From NCBI RefSeq assembly GCF_019649055.1, contig NW_026570290.1, positions 620,001-684,000 of the forward strand: a stretch of DNA of 64,000 bases. Direction: 5' to 3'. Numbering within the stretch: the stretch's first letter is position 1; the number at the start of each line of letters is the position of its first letter. The position numbers and the translations under genes are program-made. Below, one piece after another: positions 33,797-45,396 of this stretch. Below the pieces are notes generated by a model. That model saw nothing but the letters and a program-made list of their open reading frames with translations. It was not told the origin of the DNA and searched no databases. Origin of the DNA: Paramacrobiotus metropolitanus. Taxonomy: Eukaryota; Tardigrada; Eutardigrada; Parachela; Macrobiotidae.

Positions 33797-35481
33797 ATGA
33801 AGAAATCTGCAGCCGGTTTCCTTGTGGTTTGCCTGGTACACTTGGTGTATGTAGCTACGGAATCAACGGAGGAATGCGCCGCACTGCAACACCGATGTTT
33901 TGCTGTCATATCACAATTTCCCAACATCACGTTCCCTTGGCCGTCTACCAGCCGACTTTCACAGCCACCTGGTTTTGATGGGATCCGGTTTTGCAAGTAT
34001 TACTCTCAGTTCTTTAACAAATTCGAGGATCCTCCAGTCTTTAGGCAATATATCCCCTTACGTGTAACACAGGCTCATTAGAGTTCCCAGGGCAGTGTAC
34101 TGCTACGTAGCAGACTGTAAGGCATAAAAGCAACACGCTTGCGTTCGGTCTCACGTCAAGCCGTTTAAAAGCACAGTGATTTACCTAAGCTTATGGACTC
34201 CACAGGCTGATATTTATCATTAGCAACGTACTTCGGTAATAATGATCCTCTCTTATAACCAACGATGTATAAATTAACGATAGGGTAGAAGAAATCTAAG
34301 ACTACTTCTTATTGATTTGTGTTTTATACAAATCGATCTAATGGGATGGAAAGGTTTTCCGAGTGCATGTAGTATGTGCACAACGTTTCTACTTTTTATG
34401 TTGCATCAGAAGACTTTAATTCATTTTGATCTTTTGTTTGAGCCGATTAACGTGTGTTTCAATGCCAACGTTGTCAATAAATACAGTAAACACATACAGG
34501 TAAATAAATATACTGGATCCTTAATCGGGCGTCCCGACGAACACTAAACATGCCGGGTATCCAAAATAAAACAAATGCACCTACGTGTGTAACAGACTAA
34601 TAACCGCATCCGCATTTCCCGGTTTACATGCGGCAAACAAAGTTGAGCCAAGACGCGCGTACCGAACGACAAAACAGACGACGCCTATGCAGCCTACGAG
34701 TCGTACAGCAACCTGCCTTTGAGCGCCGCTTGCCTGAATATTGTTCTAGGGGAAACTGTTTTTTGCCTTTATTTATGTCTAAAATCGTATTGTCACACAC
34801 ATAAAATGATCATACTGTATGCTGTATAAATCCTTGTTGATGCCACGTCTACAAGAAACGTTTTATTAGTTATTCCAATGTCACTGGAAGTTGTCTGCGA
34901 GAACTGCGTAGCCGCTGCCCGGCATCCAGCCTGACGCCGCACCAAGCCAGCGTCGAAGGATGGTACCAGGTGTTGGTTAACGAGGCCATGGCGAAGTCTT
35001 GTACCATTCTGGACCCCATCAAATTCTTAGCGGCGAAAATGCACTGCGATAAGCAGACAAATACCACCGACTTTACCGTGGAAGTGGTGTTGGGTGAGAA
35101 AATTGACGAGTTTATTAGCAACGCCAACACTGAAGAGAAGGCCCAGGCCGCGCTGTGCCGGTTAGTATGATTTCTGACTCTGTCTACTCGTACCCAGTAG
35201 TAGTACACCGTTAAATTTACGTAATCTTCACCCATATTAATAATTTAATTCTTCGTAGAAGTATAACAAATTCAGTTAATCATGTTGCTACGGTCTGTTA
35301 CAGTAAAATCCAAGATTTTTTGCCGCGAATGGGCGATCCTGAAAGCCAAAACAGAACACCGTTGTACACAGATTTGGTAGCAAAGTGCGGACAGGATGCC
35401 ATTGACACTATGGAGGACGCCGTAGAGTGGACGCTAATGAGCAAAAAATATAGCCCATGTAAAGCTCAAGGAGCACGTTGA
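33797..35481 (+). CDS. Ten-cysteine secreted protein B
   Basis: Exons are 33797-33996, 34870-35160 and 35304-35481, phase 2 at both junctions, about 222 residues. The signal peptide is MKKSAAGFLVVCLVHLVYVA, followed by EECAALQHRC. Exon 2 is exactly 291 bases as in A and C, and carries GSCLRELRSRC, EGWYQVLVNEAMAKSC and AKMHCDKQTN. Exon 3 has FLPRMGDPES, AKCGQDAID and SPCKAQ. All ten family cysteines are present and no stop interrupts the frame. Its first intron matches that of A without the MITE. It sits in the same orientation between A and C, as expected from tandem duplication. Expression and function are unknown. Confidence 0.77.
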
Positions 35482-36319
35482 GCAGTGTGTCCTACAAAAT
35501 GGCTTACAGATCTGGTCATTATTTGTGTCTATCGTTGACGTTGAGACATATTATTAACGGGATTGCGGAGTTTGTTCACGGATATTGATGTTCGTACTCG
35601 CTTAGTTTTGATATGAACAGAAATTGGGATTGCTTCATAATTCTGTTCCTTGGGGAATTTGTACCACTTCTGCAATATGATGCGTTTTATGACGCAGGCT
35701 TTTTTGTTCCTCTTAACCTCTCCTATAAAATTATCAAATTTTATTGATCTAATGAGAGAACTTCTTTGGTTTAACCGAAATAAAATTAATGTGTAATGAG
35801 CTGGTTAGTGCAACAGGCGCACAAAAAAGGCATCTGTTAAAATCAAACCGGCAACTTGCCATACAATCTGCCGGTGATACAGAGAACTGATGTTCTGCAA
35901 CTGTAAAATCAATGTACCAGAAATACGTCAGTGTTTGTAACTTTCATAATTGTAGATTCCAGTTCAACTGCCCACCCCTACCGATACAATATTTATATGT
36001 AATATGTGCAACCGTAGTTTCTAACCGCAAACTGTACTTGTACTTTCCATGCCTTTAGTTGTTTCAAAATGCAGTATTACAAATACATACCGTTTATACC
36101 TGCTGTATCAATTGTGGATATCAATCGTAGCGCGATCATTATCAAGGCGCAACAACTGGCAGTAGCCAAAACATTTTAAAACGCATTTCCCACCGCTTAG
36201 TACGCTGCCGAAGAAGACCTGAACGGTTTACCGCTTCGCAGGCCGCGTGCAAACAAACAAACATCGCCTCCGTTGTGCTGATTCTGCTATCTTCCGTATT
36301 TTAAAAATCATAAGAAAAC
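35482..36319. other. Intergenic between paralogues B and C
   Basis: No gene or clear repeat seen. Promoter sequence for C is expected near the right end, and the start codon at 36320 is preceded by an AT-rich stretch. Confidence 0.4.
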
Positions 36320-37324
36320 ATGATGAAATTTGCAGCCGGTTTCTTCGTGGTCAGCTTGGTACATTTTGTGTACGTGGCCACGGAATCAGCAGAGGAATGC
36401 GCTGCCATTCGACAGCGTTGTTACGCCACCATGGCACAGTTTCCCAACATTTCCCTCGCCTGGCCGCCTCCAGGCGGTGGTACTTCTTCCAGCATGCTCC
36501 AGGCCACCCCTGATGGAGATCGCTTTTGCAGGTACCTGTCGTCTAACTATAAATATTATTATATTATTATGAAATGTACTTAGTTATGTAATAATGTTAA
36601 AATGGCAGTTTGTCATACGGAGAGTGTTTTATTACTAATTCTCTTGTTGGTAAAAGCTATTGCGTAATGTTCCTTTTGAAATTTTTCTTTCAATGAAATT
36701 TATTAAGTTGCTAAATTAAAATATTAAATTTAATTTAAATTTATCAGTTATTCCAACGCCACCGGAAGCTGCCTGCGGGAACTGCGAACACGCTGCCCGG
36801 CTTCCAACCTGACGCAGCATGAGGCCATACACGAAGGATGGTACACGGTGGTGGTTAACGAGCTCATGGGCAAGATTTGCAATCGTTTCAACCCAATAAG
36901 GTTCTTAGCGGCTAAGATGCACTGCGATCGGCAAACCAATACCCGGGACTTTACGGTGGAAGTGGTACTGGGTGAGAACATCACCGAGTTTGTTGTCAAT
37001 GCCAACACCGAGGAGAAGGCGCAAGCCGCGTTATGCCGGTTAGTATGATCGCTATCTGCCTTACCGGCAAACAGTGTACTCTGGACATAGCGGTTTACGA
37101 TATCTATGTAATTCTTATATAATTTCTACCCCAATTATATTATCTCGGTTTTTAACAGAAAAGCACGAGAGTTTTTGCGCATTGGAGATCCTAAAAGCAA
37201 AACCGCAAACCCAAAGTATACAGATTTGGTGGCAAAATGCGGGCAGGATGCCATTGGCACTCTGGAAGACGGCATGGAGTGGACGCTGATCGGACGTCTT
37301 GTCCACTGTCAAGAAGGACACTGA
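36320..37324 (+). CDS. Ten-cysteine secreted protein C
   Basis: Exons are 36320-36531, 36748-37038 and 37159-37324, phase 2 at both junctions, about 222 residues. It is the most compact copy, with introns of 216 and 120 bases. Signal peptide MMKFAAGFFVVSLVHFVYVA precedes EECAAIRQRC and a Pro-rich SLAWPPPGGG loop. Exon 2 carries GSCLRELRTRC, EGWYTVVVNELMGKIC and AKMHCDRQTN. Exon 3 has FLRIGDPKS, AKCGQDAIG and a terminal VHCQEGH. The ten cysteines align with A, B and D. Predicted extracellular; function unknown. Confidence 0.78.
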
Positions 37325-37791
37325 GTAGCACGTTTTCGAAATTAATTACAGAAGCGGTCAATGTACTTGTGTACCAGTTATTCTAATACAAACACCTTCA
37401 TGGGTATTAGCACTTCGGTCAATGAATATTTATTGCCCCAATTCAAATTATACATACGTAATAATGTTCTTAGCAGAATCTTTCCTGCTTTTCGCTATGT
37501 AACGCATTCTGTACATGTGGTATCGTGTATTCCGGCATAATCCTCATTCGATAACATTGTCACATCTTATCGGTGTTATGAGTGTCCACAGCATGTACCT
37601 AGAAGTGTAAACCGATATCATTAAATTTCACCTGACACAGCTCAGAAGCGGAAAGGATAAACATTTTAATGGTTTATTGTCGTGGTATGCAGCTAGCAAA
37701 GTCGGTCTCTTGAACCAAAGAAATTTAGGAGTCTGATGATTGGCGTTGTTTTTTTTTCATTTTCCCCCAATTTATTTGCAAATCGTAAATA
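37325..37791. other. Intergenic before the SLC13 gene
   Basis: The 3' flank of gene C and the promoter region of the carrier gene. A T-rich tract lies at 37749-37760, shortly before the start codon at 37792. No gene is supported. Confidence 0.4.
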
Positions 37792-40497
37792 ATGGGTATC
37801 AAACAGCTCTTGAGCTCAACATGGCGAATTGCCGTTTTCTTCGTTATTCCGCTAGCAATTCTGCCGTTTCCTCTTGTGGTGAATACGCAGGTAATTATTA
37901 CAGCTTCCATTAATTCTGTTAAAAAATAATCAATTTTAACGAGCAGCTAAAAGTAATGACATCAATTAAAACGGTGTTTCGTTTTTCGCTCCAGTAGGTA
38001 CGAAAGGGAATACTGTTATTATTTTATATAATCATAATAAAACCAAATATTATTTACACAATGCATTACAGCTGGCGGGAGCGACGTATGTCTTGATGAT
38101 CAACATAATCTTCTACATCCTCATGCCGATTCCCTTGGCCATCAATGCCATGCTGCCCGTTTTCCTGTATCCGCTTCTGGGCGTTCATCCTGCTGGGCAA
38201 ATCGCAACATGGTTTATGAATGTATGTAGTATGTACTACTGGAGCTCGTCCTAACTGCGGTACAAAGTTATAGTACAAAGTAACTGCTGAATGGATTATC
38301 ATCCTTTATCACAGGATCCGACAACATTGCTAATATCCAGTATGGCGTTCGCTCTGGGCATCGAAGCCGTTAACCTCCATGAGCGCATTGCTTTAAAAGT
38401 CTTGACGGTATTAGGACCTCGGCCAGAACGGTATTTTGAGCGTTTTCCCAATGCCGCACTCGCACAGCATCATATAAATTTTTGTAGTTTACTGTTGGCG
38501 TTTCTCATCGTTTCCGGTTTCTTGTCCATGTGGATAAGCAATATCGCCGCCGTGGTGATGCTGCTACCCATCGTCCGCGCTGTTAATAAAGACTTGTGCG
38601 AACAAGAGAACAACATCACCGGAAATGATGCTGTGTCGATAAACAGTAAAGCGGTCAACGAAGAGTTCGCTGAAGATCCACCGGCAAGCACGAAAGGTAG
38701 TAAATTTAGTTTTAGTACCGGCTATCTGCGTGCTGACAAACGTTTGTCTTGTCTATATAACTGCTCGCCGAATACTCCGTAACTTGTAAATGATTGTAGT
38801 CCAAAAGTTCACCATGGGTCTGGTTTTATCCATCATCTATGGGGCTTCCATTGGCGGCATGTCGACACTGATTGGGGCTCATCCGAACATCGTCTTCAAA
38901 CTAGTTATGGATCAGTAAGTATACAACATACATATATTGTTGACGGAGAATCGTGCAGTTTTTACGATGTTGATAGACCATTCAGTAGTATAGTATGGGC
39001 AGTCCTTTATGTTAAATAAACAACAGTTTTCTAGAATTTACGGTGACGTGACCGGTGTTAATTTCGCAACACACATGATGATCTGCACACCGTTGGGCAT
39101 TGTGTCGCTGCTGATTGTCTGGCTGCTCATGACCATCATGTATGTGCCGGATTACATCAAATCCTGCTGCAAGAAACAGGAACGCACACCGGAAGAAATG
39201 CGAGCACAAGACAAACTGCATAAAAATTTAAAGGGTCAATACGAGAAACTCGGATCAATTAGGTAGTTGCCGTTGTGTACGAAGTTCACCGGGATTTTAC
39301 ATACGGCATAGTACCTCACAAATTTATATTATCTTCGTTTTTACGTGCTCAGCACTTTCAAACAGACTTCATCATAAATTTTGAGTTCAGTCTGTTGCAG
39401 CTATGTATAATCGTAAGTATTAATACACCTTATTGTTATCACTGGGTCATTATTTACGGTTCTTTATTGTAGATTTGAGGAAGGATCCGTGATATTCTTT
39501 TTCTTATTCCTGCTTATGTTATGGTTCTTCCGGAGCCCTAGCGTATTTCCTGGATGGGAAATTGCCTTTAAAAAGGGGTAGTGGGCCACAATCTTGAACC
39601 GGCCCACTGTGGAAAAATTTACCTGACTTTGACTTATTTGCAGTTACGTTTCCGACAACGCGCCCACATTACTGTTGGTCGCCACGCTCTTTGTCTGGCC
39701 ACGGAGTCTTAAAGCACTGTGGACTACCGGCAAACACGACCCCATCCTGACGTGGCCCATCATGCAGCGGCGTTTCCCGTGGGAGATCTTCCTGTTTGCC
39801 TGTGGCACCAATGTCTTGTCAGAAGGGTCGACAGTAACGCAAATCAGCTTTTCCATCAACAATACTTCGCGAATTCTGGTAACAAAATTTTATTTACTTT
39901 ACAGCGCGGTGGAATTGCGGAGTGGACAGCCGAACAGATGAACGCACTGAGCGGCATTCCTCCGTGGGCCATGATGATTCTCATCAGTCTAGTTACGGCG
40001 ATCTTGACGGAATTTATCGGGAATTCTACACTGGTTACGCTGCTGTTACCAATATTAGCAACATTCGTACGTTGAATTTTGTATTGGATACAATTATGCA
40101 ATCACGTACAGCTTTAGCACGTTTGTGTGTACTCGTACACTTCATTATTGTAATTCATGTTTTAACTTTGAAGGCTACGCAGTCGCTGGTGAATCCGATC
40201 TATTATCTCCTCCCGGCCGCTTTATGCACAATGCTGTCCTTCATGACGCCGGTGGCTGCGCCCATTACCGCGTTAGTCTACGGCGAAAAACTGGTAACCC
40301 GGCGTGAAATGTGCGTAACCGGATTGATTCCTAAAATTACCTGCTTTATCTTGGTTATACTGTTTGTTAATACATTCGGCGATCTGGTGTACAATGTGCA
40401 CCATTTTCCGCAATGGGCAAATCTTAGCGCAGCTAATAATGCCAGCTCTGTTCACAGAGTTCGCGTTCTGAATTTGTTTCTTAATGAACCAATATAA
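37792..40497 (+). CDS. SLC13-family carboxylate/sulfate transporter, 9 exons
   Basis: Exons: 37792-37890, 38072-38221, 38315-38696, 38800-38914, 39035-39262, 39473-39577, 39644-39878, 39905-40066 and 40174-40497. All phases agree, giving about 599 residues, the usual size. Family landmarks in order: IPLAINAMLPVFLYPLLGV, the first hairpin motif MWISNIAAVVMLLPI, ASIGGMSTLIGAHPNIV, PGWEIAFKKG followed by YVSDNAPTLLL, then the second motif TEFIGNSTLVTLLLPI and NPIYYLLPAAL near the end. SLC13 proteins move Krebs-cycle dicarboxylates, citrate or sulfate with sodium across the plasma membrane. The two SNT-type sodium/substrate motifs are altered here to SNI and GNS, so substrate or ion coupling may differ. 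A decayed copy of its 3' end lies at 46.96-47.3 kb. Confidence 0.92.
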
Positions 40498-40868
40498 GAA
40501 GTTGCCTAAGCAAAGGTACTACAGAGTACCATACTTCTCTCGCGATGTCAAGCTGTGCTTAATTTCGCTGATGCTGCATACTTTTGCAGTTTTGCTCACC
40601 TGTGTTTGTGTCTTTAAATCGTATCCCTTTAAAGTTTTATGCATCGAAATAATATAACTTAAGACGTGCATGGTCGCAGGGAATTTATTCGAAGCAGAGA
40701 GAATCGGTGCCATAACTGCCACCGTAAGAATTTGTCGCCAATGCCATATAAAACAAAAAGGTCATCTCAAACCGCTTAGTTACCAAGCACGGTAGTTGTA
40801 TTTGTTGCATGAAGCGCCCACTATAAATAAAAAGCTAAGAAATGTTCAGTGTGTTCGGCAAAAAACCA
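40498..40868. other. Convergent 3' flanks
   Basis: This sequence lies between the carrier's stop and the stop of the Cys-rich peptide on the other strand. The part to about 40640 is matched by the relic at 47.1-47.3 kb, so the duplication included the 3' untranslated region. A minus-strand AATAAA lies at about 40683. Confidence 0.5.
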
Positions 40869-41195
40869 TTAAAATGGTCGATTATTCAAGTTAGCTAAAT
40901 TTGGGCATTCATGTGTAAAAAATGTACACTGTGAGCTCCTAGGAAAAAACTCTGGTTCAATGGGGAATAACGAGCGAGATGGGTCTTTGCGGCTGGGTGC
41001 CGGGTGGAATCGGTCGAGTGATTCCACTAGAAAATCTCCATATCCACGGCACAGTCCTTCGGTGCTTGATCCCCCGATACAACAACATGTGTATCCGGAA
41101 GGACACGGCCGATACTGGGTGTGGCAGGTGACAATTTGTGCTGCAGTGCAGGACACGCAACTACACAGAAGCAAAACGATCCATTTCGTACCCAT
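40869..41195 (-). CDS. Single-exon Cys-rich secreted peptide
   Basis: The frame starts best at 41195 with MGTKWIVLLLCSCVSCTAAQ, a strong signal peptide. An upstream in-frame ATG at 41258 would bury it. The product is about 108 residues. The mature N-terminus has CHTQYRPCPSGYTCCCIGG, then GLCRGYG: C-x6-C-x5-CCC-x10-C. The CPSGYTCC run resembles half of a granulin/epithelin module, or other small disulfide proteins. The C-terminal half is Pro/Arg/Ser-rich with SRKDPSRS and ends with two more cysteines (SSQCTFFTHECPN). It is intronless, unlike its neighbours. Role unknown; extracellular defence or signalling is a guess. Confidence 0.6.
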   Translation of the reverse strand: MGTKWIVLLLCSCVSCTAAQIVTCHTQYRPCPSGYTCCCIGGSSTEGLCRGYGDFLVESLDRFHPAPSRKDPSRSLFPIEPEFFPRSSQCTFFTHECPNLANLNNRPF

Positions 41196-44100
41196 AGTAA
41201 ATGGACAGGAGTTTCGCACAGTCACACACAACGGTAGCTGTAGCATCAAACGTGTCAAAGTTTAAGAAAAGAATATCGAAACGGCAGCTAACGGCCTAAC
41301 GCTTTCGCTTTTCAGTTCATCTAACTTTACTGCTCCTGAGCTGTCCACTCTTCCTTGCCTTAAATTGCTGTCTGACTGCCTTTGGATGTTATGCCAAACA
41401 ACCTGAGCGGAAAAATATGTTACGTTGCACTTGTTATGCTCTAGCCTATCACCGTGCAAGAAAGTAAAGAAAGATCATGATAACAGAATCCAGTTTATAG
41501 TTAAAATTTGGAACGTCTCGCAGTCTTCGTCTCTGATTGTTATTGTTGCTGATGGCAAAACCGGTTGCCCGGTATGTAGCAGTCTTAGTTACAAAGCATT
41601 TGCTAAGATAATTCTTGCGATACAAGCACTACAGTGTACTTGTATAAAGTCTCAATAGTATGTAGTGTACCGTATATAAGCCTGTACGGACAGAAAAGTA
41701 TAAAATTAATTTACCCGAGATTCGTAAAATACGTATATATAATTTAAATTGCGTAGAGTTGTACGGAGTAATTATCGTAATACAATGCCTAAACATACAG
41801 AAATCGTTGCCAAATTGTCTGTTTGGTGGAGTTATGGGCCATTTACAGCTATCTGTATAGTGTATGCTGCATTACACATCCTTCCATTCTTCTTTCGGAC
41901 AGGCTTCGACTTAACGTAATATTATATATATATTATACAAGAGTCATCTTCGGCTTCGCCTCAGATGCTCTTGTGGTCTACACTCTACAGTCATGTCCTT
42001 GACAAATAATTCTGTTCGCGCTGTTCGAAACTTCAGTCAGCTTGCTCTAATCAGGAAACAGCGTTATATAGCTGATCGGTTCATTTTATGTGAAACAAAA
42101 TAGTTACTAGTAGTAGCACGACTAATAATAGGAGAGCGGTCAGCGGTGCTAAGTTTCTAATACTTCTACTTCGCTAGTCGCTACTTTTTAATAACTGGTC
42201 CGTGGAAACCAATTTTGATCGAGGACAATAATATCCTTTGTTCGGTAATCAGTAGGCTTGGTCGGTAAATACAGTATTGTGAATTTTTTGATAATTTTTT
42301 GATTTTTGATTCTGTCGGCAGCAACGAGTGTGTACTGTGTAGTGATAACGAGCAAAAGAGATCACGTTGTCCTAGTCACCGAACATTAGTAACAGCAATG
42401 GCGGGTCCTGTAATTTCCTGTACGCAGCAGCCCTGATTAGTGATACCTAAACACTGGTTGGCTCTTTCCGAATTTCGATTGTTTCTGGATAACTGTTTCC
42501 AAAACATTTTTTGACAGAGATTTTAAACATCTAATGGCGTTTGCATTTACACGGGATGTCGTTCTACCCGGTACTAGGTAGTTAACATTTTTTGTTTATT
42601 GGCAATTGCCACCATCAACATAAAAACTAGCCCTCGCGGTCACACTGTTTGTGGGAAGGGGTGGTAAGGCCGGTGGTAAATTTAGGATCTCGGACCAAGG
42701 CGACCGTTCCCTTTATTTAGTAAGCGATTGGTCGGTGGATAGACATGCCAGCTTTTGCACAGTTCTGTTCGTTTGACAGCTGGAGCATTAGCGTTGTACT
42801 AGACGATGATAACGGTTCTGCTCTTATCTGGTCTAAGCCACTAACACTAAGATAATGCTCTTTCTGAATATCCCTTCCCTAAAACTTGAGCTTCTACTCT
42901 ACAGGCCTGATCGACGGTCAGTATGTTTCCTGTAACTCAGTAGGTCTGGTTAGTGGATAGTGTAACCTTTGTGCGGTTCTGTTCATTCGACAGCTCAAGA
43001 ACTTTGTTAGCATCGAACAGTGGGTACTGGGCAAGGGTTCCGTTGGGTTCCGTTCTCTTATGCCGGTCTGGTCAGTGAGTTTTTTATTGCATAGAAAAAC
43101 TTACGATCAGTAAACTTTCGCTTGCAAACTATGGTTAGACACTGCCTGTTTTCTCACTACCACCGATTGGACGAAGTGCGATTACGCCTTCTACCTAATA
43201 TGTAAAGGAACTATGCAGGTAAATAGGAATACGTTCGCAAACTTTCGCAATTCGCATCCTCAAGCACTTCTTTAGTTTCATAGCTTTCATAATGATCACC
43301 CTGCAGCCAAAGGATTTGTACTTTATACATCGGTGTGAAATTGTTTATGAGATATAAGGAGAATAAAATTTTAAAATGTTTAATTGCATTCACATGGCAT
43401 TCAAAAGCCACATTATGAATCGATATCTTAACCCAAATTTGCATGTAAACGCGTGAGTATACCGTAGTATGAGTATTAAGATCGTTTTACACCGAACCAA
43501 ACAAATTTTTTGGTATTTAAGTTAATTTTAGATTTTCTGTTAATTGTAGATCTAAGTGTTTTGTAATGCACAGAGAAAAATGTATAAGGACGCGGAAAAG
43601 CTAAAAAGTTCCAGTGCAAAAGCGCTTTCCGGTCCCCGAAACCAAAAGTAAATTTCTTCGCTTTAGAGCATTTTGTTGAAACGTGACAAAGTTGAAAAAT
43701 TTTTCAAAGTTTTTTTGAAAAAATTAAACCATTCCAGAAGCTTTAAAAACAAACTTAAGTTGCTTTAAAACCATTTTTGTGTTATTTAGACTTTTGGTGC
43801 ACGACAATTTGGATTTAAACTTTTTTTTATTACACTACATACTCTGCATTTGAATATTAGCTGCTCCACGCAACAGTGTTTTATGTAAAAGGTCTTCCAA
43901 GGTCACCTTGAACTGATGCCTGTACCGGTACCGGCATCCGAGCGATGGTCCAGGGCAGATATTTTTGAAAACAAAATCCATGTGGGACCCTTTTGGGACA
44001 TGCTGAGTTGAATGGTGAAATCGGTTTTTTGATTGGCGTAGCGGTTTTTTCTAGCCACGTTCCACGGGGCGGCCGATCATAATATAGATCTATTTCCTTG

Positions 44101-44253
44101 ATATATATAATTATATAGGTAACCGGTAACACATTTTCCTTTATCATAGTGATGTATTGTACTGTGTTGGTTGTAGCTTTTGGAAACAAAATAATAAAAA
44201 GTTAAATTTATGGTTTGCCAGAGTTTGACAACGCTTTTTCGCTATACAAGTAC
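41196..44253. other. Gene-free segment with diverged repeats
   Basis: No coding frame is supported over about 3 kb. A hairpin lies at about 41939-41974 (CAAGAGTCATCT pairing with AGATGCTCTTG). Two related blocks occur near 42705-42800 and 42935-43020, sharing the order AGT(A)AG, GGTGGATAG/AGTGGATAG, then TTCTGTTC and TCGACAGCT or TTGACAGCT. This may be old repeat DNA inserted within the duplicated block. Confidence 0.45.
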
Positions 44254-44850
44254 TCAGCCAGAATGCAGCATGTCTACGACAGCTGCATTCGCATTTCGCA
44301 GTGTCTCCAGACTATGCTAGCAAACTGCCTAACGTGCTGTACGGATGGTGCACCGTTGAGCTGAACGCTGAACACAGCGCTGGCACAATTCTGCACAATT
44401 ATGAGCCTGCTACATCTTATGGTGTCCAAAGTGTACTGCGATCGTCAGAGCGGTCAGACCGGCAGCCAAGATTTCAAGGTGGAAAAGGTTCTTAGGTATC
44501 ACTTTGAGCGAGTACATCGACAATATCGTAACCGCTGCGCAGGGCGGAAAAAGCGTCTATATTTGAGGAAATTAATTTTAATAAAAGGAGCGAGCGACCT
44601 CCACGTCATCCAACAAGGACCACACCCCACGGGTGGTTTTAATTAGCGAAGGTCGGAAGATGTTTCTAATTTACAGAAAAGTTCAGAGGTCCTTTGGCAT
44701 AACACCGGATTTAACAAGGAATCGCCTTGTTCCCGGATTTAACAAGGAATCGCCTTGTTCCCGGATTTAACAAGGAATCGCATTGTTCAGCAGTGCAGGC
44801 AAGACGTAATGAAGAAGTAATGTGCAGGACTCTGCTTGTTTACTCGGGCC
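44254..44850 (+). pseudogene. Decayed ten-cysteine gene (copy E)
   Basis: This aligns with exons 2 and 3 of gene D. Shared segments include GTACTCAGCCAG, TGTACTGCGATCGTCAG, GGCAGCC, GCAAGACGTAATGA and the 3' flank beyond the stop. Insertions and deletions shift the frame several times, and a stop interrupts the EGWY-equivalent region (ACGGATGGTGCACCGTTGAG). Three tandem 28-base units have expanded inside the exon 3 relic. No signal-peptide exon is recognisable upstream. It is the inactive partner of gene D in the duplicated block. Confidence 0.75.
44705..44788 (+). repeat. Three tandem 28-bp repeats
   Basis: Units start at 44705, 44733 and 44761. Each begins CCGGATTTAACAAGGAATCG, with one base change in the third copy. 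They lie within the exon 3 relic of pseudogene E and have no counterpart in gene D, so they expanded after the duplication. Confidence 0.9.
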
Positions 44851-45396
44851 CTACACGATAATGAGCTTTGATATCTACGTTTGATCCACGTGAATGTCGG
44901 ATATTTGCGTCTCTTTGATCTGTTTTTAAGATCGTCATTACATAAATCACATTCGATGGCTTGTTTTACGTTGTACGATAAGCTCGTGCGAAATTCTGCA
45001 ACGCAGTCCAGTTTACATAACCATTTAGCAGAGAAGAAGTAGCTCTATAAAACTTCAAAATCCCATAACATAAAAAGTAGTGTATCTATAGGTACAGTAA
45101 CTCAGCAATGTGACACCCTGCTTTCCATTGGGATAGGGAGTCCATTCTCAACTGCGTAGGGTTCTCTAAGCATCCATTCAGGGATAGGTGCACCGTGCTC
45201 GTGGGAAAGTAGAATCGCTAAATAAGCTTATAATACTGTTTGTTTTTAGCATACCTATGCAAACATCGGAGCGGCCTACATTCTGCGGCCTGGTAGTACC
45301 GATGTCGAAATTTTACCGCATTGTATTTGTGCATATAAAAATTCTTATTATTCGCCACATCCATAGAAGTATTGTAACGATTGGCGAATATACGGT
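44851..45396. other. Flank upstream of GRL 2
   Basis: Non-coding. It corresponds to 48760-49345 upstream of the GRL pseudogene. Matches include ATAACTCAG-type stretches and CATTTGGGGATGCAT against AGCATCCATTCAGGG neighbourhoods, much diverged. It should contain the promoter of GRL 2. Confidence 0.35.

Noticed and set aside
40960-41265. Plus-strand frame opposite the Cys-rich peptide
   Set aside because: No signal peptide or domain; the minus strand has a strong signal peptide and cysteine pattern.
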